Source: Teratosphaeria epicoccoides (taxonomy: Eukaryota > Ascomycota > Dothideomycetes > Mycosphaerellales > Teratosphaeriaceae). Taken from it: a stretch of 64,000 nucleotides of DNA. Each line of letters opens with the position of its first letter. Positions within the stretch are counted from its first letter, which is position 1. Shown in pieces: positions 10,201 to 17,842 of this stretch. A model generated the notes under the pieces. That model was not told the DNA's origin and ran no database searches. It worked only from the letters and a program-made list of their open reading frames with translations. The stretch covers positions 310,001 to 374,000 of the forward strand of contig JADDMT010000022.1 of the NCBI GenBank assembly GCA_021401465.1. Direction: 5' to 3'. The translations under genes and the position numbers were made by a program.

Positions 10201-10868
10201 AAACATCTCCTCTCACGATCGTTGTCTTGGAACGCGCGAAGCTCTTCTTTCTCTTCCTCAAGCTCGTTCAACCTGCCCTTGATGTGGTCAAGCGTCTCGT
10301 CGATCTTCTCACGCTTGTGTCGCGTCTCGTCCATGAGCTTCGTGGATTCGGATCGTCTCTGTTCATAGACATGCGTGCCCGCAACACCTTTCAACAGCTC
10401 CAGTCGCTCCGAGTCTTTCATGTTGGTGATGGCGGTGATGCGACCTTGGGGCACGATGTAGTACGGGTTACTCCGGCTGAAGCCTGCTGTCTCCAACATG
10501 TTCATGACTTCGTTCTTGGTGGTGTTCTTGCGGTTGAGACTGTACTCGTCCTTCTTCTGGCCAATGGTGCGGCGGAGCACAACCTCGTCGGTATCTGTAG
10601 GGAAACGGCCATCGCTGTTGTCGAAAATGACCTCGACGTACGCACTCATGACGGCCGCACCAGTGCCTTCGTGAAGCAGTGCCTGACGCTCTTCACGGCC
10701 CATTTGGGTGTACTGATCGCTGAGCACGAATCGGATGGCCGCGAAGAAGTTGGACTTTCCGGACCCATTGCGGCCGACAATGACGTTGTGCTTGGGCGAG
10801 AAGGGCTCGATGACGGTCTGGTCCTTGTACGACTTGAAGCCCTGGATGATGATCTGTTTGATGTACAT
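7236..10868 (-). CDS. SMC3: Cohesin ATPase subunit Smc3
   Basis: A 1,210-residue SMC protein that forms the cohesin ring with Smc1 and kleisin Scc1, holding sister chromatids and extruding loops in the nucleus. The start is ATG at 10868 (MYIKQIIIQGFKSYKDQT), the canonical Smc3 N-terminus; the upstream frame extension begins with a non-ATG codon. Visible parts are Walker A GRNGSGKS (32-39), the Eco1 acetylation pair K105-K106 in IGQKKDEY, and a long coiled coil on both sides of a hinge. The hinge spans about residues 510-670 and includes GPLGELFEFSDKYKTAVEV. The ABC signature LSGGQKSLCALALVFAIQ is at about 1102 and Walker B with D-loop (FYLFDEIDANLD) at about 1124-1135. There is a short acidic insert before the signature (GGDGDESEDQE). 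It is a single exon. It lies head-to-head with SYF2, 367 bp apart. Confidence 0.97.
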   Translation of the reverse strand: MYIKQIIIQGFKSYKDQTVIEPFSPKHNVIVGRNGSGKSNFFAAIRFVLSDQYTQMGREERQALLHEGTGAAVMSAYVEVIFDNSDGRFPTDTDEVVLRRTIGQKKDEYSLNRKNTTKNEVMNMLETAGFSRSNPYYIVPQGRITAITNMKDSERLELLKGVAGTHVYEQRRSESTKLMDETRHKREKIDETLDHIKGRLNELEEEKEELRAFQDNDRERRCLEYTIHHREQEAVQEQLDLLDERREDGVEQTDGNREALERTQDQLEAIENETGHLRSRITLLTEDRAELETERREAAKQKAKIELDVQTMLDNEVVSQQTRTEHANALREVQEQLQQREAALAGLLPEYNARREQERVLKQQMEHAEAVRSRLYAKQGRQNQFRSKKDRDAWLRSQIDEVNVALANRKSISMHNAEIIAQLESQIDELETSIAELRSRLENRGDEQQGISTDVTRAKEERDRLQDQRKELWREEAKLTSVIDNARQELDKAQRFLSHMMDQNTSRGLASVRRIVREHEIEGAYGPLGELFEFSDKYKTAVEVTAGTSLFNWVVDTDETAARILDILKREHGGRITFVPLNQIKIRPANIPQASDAVHLVKKLKYDMKYDRAFQQVFGKTIVCPNLQVAAQYARTHQITAITPEGDRSDKKGALTGGYHDIRSSRTDGMKRLLRAREEYEKHADRKQEIERELEAINQQITRAMSEIQKVEQRRMQLEQGYGPLREELRRRETELNFKRDELEKQQRSRENLEDALRSFGEQISGFEAELSSDFKKALSNEEERQLDDLNSQTPDLHRQYIELSRQRAELEARKSTIEIELRENLRPRLAQLQDSDEGAGGDRTNAGATRLRERQRDLKRINKALEQIAAKLEQNEADVEEAQQQMQAAEEKRANTIKQIEELSRAIKNQQSKVEKAAKTRARLTDMHAEVSLQIRNLGVLPEAAFSDRYTKMASNVATARLHKVQDALKKYGHVNKKAFEQFAQFERQREVLETRRKELDSSDSSIRELIDVLDQRKDEAIERTFRQVSREFARVFESLVPAGKGRLVIQRRSDKQARGGDGDESEDQERPGGGVENYTGVGISVSFNSKHDEQQRIQQLSGGQKSLCALALVFAIQASDPAPFYLFDEIDANLDAQYRTAVAEMLRRSAEGESEGSGGQFICTTFRPEMVVVADKCYGVSYLRKASTIDVVSREDALGFVEGQVGGK

Positions 10869-11235
10869 CTCGACGGATCGGCCTTGCGGGTTGAGCAGAT
10901 CAAACAAGAATGAGGCGCGGTAAGATGCGCTGGTCCGGCGTTACGGCCCGGTCAATCGAGAGTAATCGATCGTCAATTTCGTATGTGGATAGTGCGAGGA
11001 GCAGGGTTCGGTGCTCGCGATGTGATGTTGCCGCCACATCCCGGACGCAAGTGTCGATGTCGATGTCGATGTCGATGATCTTTCTCAAGACCAAGTGTGT
11101 GTGAGTGGACGCGTCGGCGCTGCGGGGTCCTTCGGATCGGTCGAACATATCCCCGCTCGAGGGGTCCTTGGTCCATCAAACCTGGAATCTCCGTGCTCCT
11201 CTCCATGAACAATAACATCAATCATCCCAGCGATC
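10869..11235. promoter_or_regulatory. Bidirectional promoter region SMC3/SYF2
   Basis: A compact 367-bp divergent region holding both promoters. It includes a perfect (GTCGAT)4 array at 11053-11076. Confidence 0.6.
11053..11076. repeat. (GTCGAT)4 hexanucleotide repeat
   Basis: Four perfect copies of GTCGAT inside the SMC3/SYF2 bidirectional promoter. Confidence 0.9.
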
Positions 11236-12147
11236 ATGCCCGTCGCACTCAACCGGAAAGGCTCGCTCAGCCTGGAAGTTGACGCCACGTCGTCTAAGCG
11301 ACGATTTGCAGAAGAAGATGTTGCACCTCAGGGCGATGGGACAGCAGAAGCTCCGACAGAAGATGCGCCTCCGGAAGTAGCCCAACCACCCCCCAACGAC
11401 CGCGCTGCCCGGTTCGCAGCTCTCCGCGCTCGGAATCAGGCTTCGCGGAAAGAGAATCTGAAGGAGACCAAGAATGAGGCCAAGCGCCAGTCCACCGACC
11501 CATCCCAACTCACCGCTCTAAATCGCAAGAAGGACATTGCCCAGCACAAACTCCTCAAAGCCGAGGTCGAGGAAGGCGGAGAGGACTTTGAGCGCAAGCG
11601 CGCATGGGACTGGACGGTGGAGGAAAGCGAGAGGTGGGACAAGAAGATGGCGAAGAAGGAGCGAGCGAGGGATAATGTCGCTTTCCAGGATTACAGCAAG
11701 GAAGCCGGGAAGGTGTACAAGCGGCAGGTGGGGATGTTGGAGAAAGAAGGTGCTGGCTTTGAGGAAAGGAAAGGGGCGTATGAGCAGGAGAAGGCGGATG
11801 CGCTTGAGCGGGCGGTGAAGGGTGGAGGGCTGGAAATTGTCGAGACTGCGGATGGTGAGCTGATCGCTGTTGACAAGGAAGGCACCTTTTATTCTACAGC
11901 CGAGGGCACAACGCATATTCACAACAAGCCAGACAAGGCGGCGGTGGACCGACTGGTATCTGACATCAAGAAGGCGGAGGAAGTCAGGCTCAAGAAGAGG
12001 AGGGAGAGAGGCAGGGCGGATGAGGGTGACAATGATGTCACCTACATCAACGAGAAGAACAAGCAGTTTAACATGAAGCTGGCGAGGTTCTATAACAAGT
12101 ATACCGCAGACATCAGGGAGAGCTTTGAGAGAGGCACCGCGATATGA
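11236..12147 (+). CDS. SYF2: Pre-mRNA splicing factor Syf2
   Basis: A 303-residue SYF2 family protein, a component of the Prp19-associated (NTC) complex acting in the activated spliceosome with Syf1, Clf1 and Prp17. It starts at ATG 11236. Residues about 1-60 are variable. The family region follows from RAARFAALRARNQASRKEN, through RKRAWDWTVEESERWDKKM (the conserved W-rich helix) and FQDYSKEAGKVYKRQ, to the C-terminal block DVTYINEKNKQFNMKLARFY. The length agrees with filamentous-fungal homologues. The protein is highly charged and largely helical. Single exon. It shares its promoter region with SMC3. Confidence 0.95.
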   Translation: MPVALNRKGSLSLEVDATSSKRRFAEEDVAPQGDGTAEAPTEDAPPEVAQPPPNDRAARFAALRARNQASRKENLKETKNEAKRQSTDPSQLTALNRKKDIAQHKLLKAEVEEGGEDFERKRAWDWTVEESERWDKKMAKKERARDNVAFQDYSKEAGKVYKRQVGMLEKEGAGFEERKGAYEQEKADALERAVKGGGLEIVETADGELIAVDKEGTFYSTAEGTTHIHNKPDKAAVDRLVSDIKKAEEVRLKKRRERGRADEGDNDVTYINEKNKQFNMKLARFYNKYTADIRESFERGTAI

Positions 12148-13009
12148 GAAGTAACACGAGGAGATTAGCACAGCGCATATGCTGCCTTCATTCCGATGCA
12201 GCTTCACTCATCGGTGTTCCGGTGTACCGAGCTGCAGGCACCAAAAGAGATCCATGATTGCGCCGGGCCCGATTCGCCGAGAACATCACATGCATCATGT
12301 CGCTAGCGCCATGGGTTGTCTGTAGAAACAAATCGATTTTCGAACAAGAATTCCACACCCGACATCCTTGCAACGCCATCAGCCTCTACGAAACCAGATT
12401 TGGGAGCTCGCCCTTCCGCGCCAGCACCGTGCTCACGAAGGATTTCTGCGCACGCGTACCACTGCTCCTAGAATCCTCTAAACCTGTCAGTAGACGAGGG
12501 CTGAAGCATTTCACCTTTGCTAGAGCCGCACCACCTTCAAGGTCGACAATATTGAGGGCTTGTACATCATGGAGGCCTTGGAGAAACGAATGACGCGCAC
12601 AGGACTGGTGTGAGGAGCATCCAATTCCTGGAATTGAGACTCACGTTGTGTACTCGCGAATGGTGCCCGCGAGCTCACGTCATGAAGGTTACTGTTGTTA
12701 TCGAGGTCGGCAAGGACGTCAAGGTGAATCGCAAGAGCATCAATGGGTGTGACTGGAGAGGGCAGTTTCGCGACCATCGTGCGGTAGCCGGCAGTCTTGA
12801 GAAACTCTTTCGGAGCTGGTTAGATGCGCGCCAGGGCATGTGGACATCTCTGTGCGCCGATGACTGGAGAGATTTGGCGGCCATTGCGCACGGAAGAATT
12901 CATGAGCACGCTTCTTGATGTTGTGATGACCATGGCTGGCATTGTGGTATCTCAGCACTGAAGGGGTTGGTCATGGGCATGGGCTTGGCTGCTTGAGCTT
13001 TTCGTCCAA
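12148..13009. other. Region with probable decayed coding sequence
   Basis: Plus-strand frames at 12258-12593 and 12610-12918 look protein-like in patches (HVMKVTVVIEVGKDVKVN) but are short and interrupted and do not join by clear introns. They may be the front and middle of the same decayed gene as the piece at 13010-13369. Nothing else is recognised. Confidence 0.3.
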
Positions 13010-13369
13010 GTGTGCCAACAAATGCGCCGCGAGGCTTCCCTAACGTTCTATGGCGCGACGACTTCGAGCTCAAGAGAAACTGAGTTTGACAACTGCTTGA
13101 TCATTCTGTGGAAGTGCCTCTGTTCGCACAGGGCAGCAGCCAAGGACATTCGACACTTACACCTTGAAGGTGCTTTCTGGACCTGGAGCGACATTGGTCC
13201 TGAATGTTGTCGCGCGGATATGAACGTTCGGGGAGAGATCGCCGTCAGATGCACCGCGAACTCGGAGGGCTTGTCGGCGAATGTTGCGCCGAGGGAGAGC
13301 GATGAGGTGCGCAGGATGGTGGAGATGAAAATGTGTGGCTGGCTGCGAGGGAGTGCTGGATATAAGTGA
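13010..13369 (+). pseudogene. 2EXR/F-box-like gene fragment 1
   Basis: An open frame without an ATG; its first codon is GTG and the frame is open upstream to about 12960. It reads LLELFVQVCQQMRREASLTFYG, which resembles the CRQIRxEALPIFYG core of the fungal 2EXR / F-box-like family, a very expanded group of unknown function. The rest (IRHLHLEGAFWTWSDIGPE) continues in that style to a stop at 13369. The N-terminal LPPELRNRIY-type part is missing or decayed. Probably a broken family member. Assignment rests on one motif. Confidence 0.4.
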
Positions 13370-13794
13370 GAGATTGTGGTGAGGCGGAGTATTATGGATT
13401 GATGAAGGCTTTGCATTAATACCTGTTGTTATCGTTATGAGCTGGTTCCATGGTGTGAGCGGGAATATAGTTGATCAGTCAAGGTTGATGGTTTGGCAGT
13501 GGGGATGAGAAAGCACTGATGCTTGTGAATGACATGCTGGCGAGGAAGTGGCATCAATAACATGGCTTCACTGAGGCTCGCATTAAGTTTACTGTCACAT
13601 GCTACAATACCAACACGCCTTGTCCCGTTCGTATAAATGGATGGCAGCTGCTGCAAGAGCGCAGTTTATTCGACCACCGCACCGCACTTCTGATCAGAAC
13701 ACCGTCGACCACGATCAGCACAGGCAGAACATCCATGACCCAGACATTTCTTCGACCAATACCTCTTCGACAAGAGCCAGCCACAACCATCGTC

Positions 13795-14149
13795 ATGGCC
13801 TCCGTCACCCGTTTGCAAACACCAGCGATCAGAGCGCAAGCGCCCGGAGTCGTCGTTGTTGAACCTACCTCCGGAGGTACCGCCAGAGCTGAGGAACTGG
13901 ATTTGGCACCTCGCTCCCCCGAATACTCACTCCATACACCGCGAACCCACGGGATGTTGTCCGCGTCGCAATAGAATGCCCGGCATCGTTCACACATGTC
14001 GTCAAGCCAAGAACAGGGCATTGCCGATATTCTACGACTCGGTCACCTTCTGTCTGAACCTCCTTGGCGATGACCAAAACCCCTCCGACCACGCTTTTCA
14101 GCAATGGCTCGACATTCATGGGGCGGTGCTGGGCTGGACAACGCAATAA
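13795..14149 (+). pseudogene. 2EXR/F-box-like gene fragment 2 (frameshifted)
   Basis: The frame ending at 14149 reads LLNLPPEVPPELRNWIWHLA, then GIVHTCRQAKNRALPIFYDS. These are both halves of the 2EXR signature (LPxELRNxIW and CRQxRxEALPIFY). There is no ATG in this frame nearby. The nearest good ATG (13795) is in another frame, so a 1-nt shift or a lost exon separates start from body. The segment PPEVPPE looks like a small internal duplication. Coding-like text continues in a different frame to about 14340 (GFLCYLSGFDVTRAEPELRALRRSF). Likely a pseudogene, or a gene with introns I could not place. Function of the family is unknown. Confidence 0.45.
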
Positions 14150-15246
14150 GCAGCTGCGTCGTATGGCGTCTGCTTGAGATCGGCTGCGAAATGACGCAGA
14201 AACCAAGATCACGGCTTCAATAGCGAACACGCCAGGCTTTCTTTGTTACCTTTCGGGGTTTGATGTGACTCGGGCAGAGCCGGAGCTTCGAGCGTTGAGA
14301 AGGTCATTCCATCGATCGGGTCCGCGCATGAACCAGTGAAGACCCGGCAATGCTGCCATTGCAGGCGGTCACACTATACGTGGTGTCTATGGGCCTAGGA
14401 CTCATTGCTAGAGAGGATGCGGCCGCGTCCGACATTCGGACGAGTTGGCAGTATGGGTATGCCTTGCCATGGTTCCCGTCGGCCCAAAAGGCGTATTTGA
14501 CTATCGCTTGTGGTAAAAGCAAGCGTGGCGGTGGTGAGCCCCGTGGCGTGAGAGGTTGAGGCCGCTACGCCCTTTTGGTTGAGGCTGACAGTATGTCATG
14601 TAATTTATTGCTGCTTCAGTCAGGCTTTCGGTACCGTACCACATGAGAGGACGGTGCAATAGTTACATGCTAAGGCAGCTTCCACAAGATCCCGGCATCT
14701 CTGTATGTATGAGGCGCGACTGCTGCTTACTCTCCTTCTCCCATCTACCATCATCAATCTCATGCCACCATTACTGGGAGGCACAGCTATCAAAGAACGG
14801 CATTCACAAGCCCAAATGAGATTCTCGTTCAGCAAAACACCGTTTTCCGCCAATAGACGCACCATCTGCGATCGCTGTTACAATCCATCACAGCGCATTA
14901 CGGTCATCCAGCGCTCCACCACCCTCTGTTGACAGCGGACAACGCGATGTCGGCGAGCACGCTGAAAATACAGCAGGACTCTCATCTGCTCAATCTCCCT
15001 CCAGGACTACGTCTGATGGTCTGAAGATTCTGTCAATTGAACGCACAGCAAGGGACGTGCTGAAAGTTGGAATGGAATGACAATGAGACGACTGTGCCCA
15101 TTCCTGCCATTGCCCAGAAGTCAACGCTGATCAGGGTTGAAGGTCTCCTGATGTCACTGAGGGTGATGGAATATGAGTCTTACGACCCTGGGTTCAGGAA
15201 CCATGAATGGGAGTGCATCGATCGCTTCTCGGACCACTACAGTCGT
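14150..15246. other. Intergenic, no supported gene
   Basis: Apart from possible tail sequence of the preceding fragment (to about 14340) I see nothing that I can support. ATG17 ends at 15247 from the other side. Confidence 0.45.
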
Positions 15247-16776
15247 CTACCACTCCCTCCCCTTGCCCCTACCCTTCGTCAGCTCCCACTTCACCGCTCC
15301 TTCTACCGCACCTGGCCAGATATCTTTTGGCAGGAACTGATGCACCTCGTCCACAAAATCCTGCCTTGCCTCTTGATCGGCGTCATGAAGACGATCCAGC
15401 TCCTTCTGCACCTTCATTGCGAGCTTCTCCATCTGCACCTCAGCAGCCTTGCGCCGCTCGACCTCTTGCAGCACCTTGGCGTAGCTCTTCGAGAAGCTTG
15501 TGTGGAAAGTTATCAGCTCGAGCAGGTCCTGGACTTTGTATTCGATGGAGCGCTGGATCGAAGCCCAGGCTTCGCGGAAGTAGTGCACAGCTGCTAAGTG
15601 GTTGGGCAGCGCCACCTTCATGTCTTTGAGCAACGCGACGACTTCGCGCAGCGTATGATTGCTGCTCCTGGCTTCGTCGGCCTTTCCAGACACGAGTGCA
15701 AAGTTGGCCTCAACCACTTCCATCGCCTCCTTCATCTCGCTCATCACCTCTTCGAGCTGTCCAGCGTCTCCCTCCAGCACCCTCAACATTTCCGCGCGTC
15801 CCGCCTGATCGATGGGCTCTGGGACCGTCTTGCGATACAGACTCTCCTCGGTCGCTGCAGCACCATTGGTACTCAGCTCCTCAGTCTGCTGTATCGCTTT
15901 TCTCGCGGCTTCGCCACCGCCTTCCGTGTGCTTCAGTGCTGTGACGGTCAGATCATAGTGGGACGTCAGGCTTCCCATCAGATGCGCAATCTCGATGCTC
16001 TGGCATTCTATACCACGGAAGAGGCGCGTGACTGATGGTGGTGTGGTCACTTTGTCGTAGATGGTCCTTTTGTGCTTGGGATCGTCGTTGGAACCACTGC
16101 CTGTGATGGTCTCGACGGCGAGTTTCTCGTTGATGAGGTTATGCACGAAATCAAAGCGAGATATGTCTGCCTTGAGGTCTAAATCTGCTGCTTGGAATTC
16201 ATCGACTAGGCTGTGTAACGCGGATAGCAATTCTTGATGGCTGTTGGCATCGATGAAGTCGAACAGGGACTTTCCAGAGCGCTCCTCGTGCATGTTCTCG
16301 GCTCTGTTCTCGGCTCTGTGGTCGGGATGTGCATGTGCGTCTTGTGCTGGATCAACATCTTCAGTCCGCAGCAGTGCCACCTCGACGGCAGTGTTTCTCA
16401 GGGTGTCCAAAGTGCTCTCCAGTCGGGCATGCGCATCATCGAGGGTCTTGATGAGGTGTTCGAATTCGGCTTGCACACCGTCTCGCACCTCCATCACTCC
16501 GTCGCGGATGGCGTAGAGAGTGTCAAGCTGCTCGTCTACACCTCGCCTGGCATAAGTATTCCGAGCGTTGAGTGCAGCGATGTCTTCAATCAAAGCCCGA
16601 GCGTCATTGACTATCTCTGACGCGCGCTGGACACATTGACCTGCGGCCAGAGAGCGCTTTGCTGCCACAAAATGCAAGATCAACCGCTCACGGTTCGGCG
16701 GCTCATGACGAAGACTTGCTTCTGGCGAAGCCAGCGGGGACGGTGATGAAGCCGACGAGGACTCTGAGCAAGACAT
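15247..16776 (-). CDS. ATG17: Autophagy scaffold protein Atg17
   Basis: A 509-residue Atg17 homologue, the crescent-shaped scaffold of the Atg1 kinase complex that organises the phagophore assembly site with Atg13, Atg29 and Atg31. The start is ATG 16776 (MSCSESSSASSPSPL); the longer frame to 16800 begins with GTG. The family pattern is clear: LILHFVAAKRSLAAGQCVQRASEIVNDAR near the start, RRGVDEQLDTLYAIRDGV, FEHLIKTLDDAHARLESTLD, then IAHLMGSLTSHYDLTVTALKHTEGG in the middle, and long helices to the C-terminus. It is almost entirely alpha-helical with a charged low-complexity insert at about residues 150-170. Single exon. It is divergent from sconB with a spacer of about 1.07 kb. Confidence 0.9.
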   Translation of the reverse strand: MSCSESSSASSPSPLASPEASLRHEPPNRERLILHFVAAKRSLAAGQCVQRASEIVNDARALIEDIAALNARNTYARRGVDEQLDTLYAIRDGVMEVRDGVQAEFEHLIKTLDDAHARLESTLDTLRNTAVEVALLRTEDVDPAQDAHAHPDHRAENRAENMHEERSGKSLFDFIDANSHQELLSALHSLVDEFQAADLDLKADISRFDFVHNLINEKLAVETITGSGSNDDPKHKRTIYDKVTTPPSVTRLFRGIECQSIEIAHLMGSLTSHYDLTVTALKHTEGGGEAARKAIQQTEELSTNGAAATEESLYRKTVPEPIDQAGRAEMLRVLEGDAGQLEEVMSEMKEAMEVVEANFALVSGKADEARSSNHTLREVVALLKDMKVALPNHLAAVHYFREAWASIQRSIEYKVQDLLELITFHTSFSKSYAKVLQEVERRKAAEVQMEKLAMKVQKELDRLHDADQEARQDFVDEVHQFLPKDIWPGAVEGAVKWELTKGRGKGREW

Positions 16777-17842
16777 ATCATTAATATTGCATCGTCCCAC
16801 TTACGAGACTCGCATATAGAGAGCGATGGCGGGAGCTATGCTGCCTCTGGCCTGAAGCTGGTCAGGCATCCGCGCCCGCAGCAAGGAAGGCACGGTCCGC
16901 GGGTTGTCTCAGGCTCCTCAGCCCCCAGTCTCAATCGGGTAACAGCAACGTCGGAGGGGTCGGGGAATGCCGAGACAACCTTTTGATTCGAGATGGCATG
17001 CGATCACAGACGAGGCTCGGTCCTTGGTCCCCCAAGGCGGAGCTTTCGTCATTACATCGGATGCCACTGCACGGCCAGCGGTCCGACTTTGCCCACGGCC
17101 GCACTCGTCAACTTGACTCTTCAAGCCGCGTGCTGTTCACCTTTCATAGCCCCATGTGGAATGCCCTTGCCGCCTTCAATCAGGTGGAATGATACACAGT
17201 CACCCTCATCTGGTCGACACTCCGATTGTCTGAGAGGAGCACGGCCTGGAAAACGACAACGTTCACTTCGTGTGGAGCGCAACACGAGCTTTCCCATCAA
17301 TATGTTGAAGTATTTCACAATGTTGGAGAGCTGTAGAAGCACGTGCTGCGTGGTGTGAGCCTCGGTCATCGAACCCTAAACAGCCTGACTCAGAAGCCTG
17401 ATGACACCGCCATGTCGACCCTTGACGATGATGACACACGTGAACATGAAGTGTTACCACCGGCAGCTTGTGCACTGATGATGTGACTCGTCGCTTGCGT
17501 GTGACGCTGAACGAAGCACGTTGTTGAATCTCTTGCGCTGGGTCACGCAATATTCCGGGACCTGGCCACCGTCGACGCCGACCGTTTTCCAAACTCTTGG
17601 TACAATCACGCCTTACAGGGCTTGCGGTTGCGACACCAGATTTTCACACAAAACCGTGCTTCCCAAGCAAGCACCCGAATGACCCGACGCCCGGATTGCC
17701 GTGCCGCCTCTGAGCCCACGCGCGTCAGTCACACGACTCAGCAAAGGCTAGGCGCCGAAAGAGGAAGGAAGCATCAACATTGTGCGGAAGGCGCGACCGA
17801 ATCCTGGCAGCGACTGCCCGGGTCTTCGTCCGCCAGAGGTTT
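16777..17842. promoter_or_regulatory. Divergent upstream region ATG17/sconB
   Basis: About 1.07 kb with no supported gene. It contains the ATG17 promoter and the sconB promoter or leader. The frame in front of sconB stays open from 17780 without an ATG, so an unseen upstream exon cannot be excluded. Confidence 0.5.

Noticed and set aside
9768..10913. 381-codon plus-strand frame inside SMC3
   Set aside because: It is antisense to the SMC3 ATPase head and coiled coil and arises from codon bias. SMC3 itself is unmistakable.
13602..14021. Minus-strand 139-codon frame
   Set aside because: It lies opposite the 2EXR-like fragment, which shows a family motif. No motif is seen on this strand.
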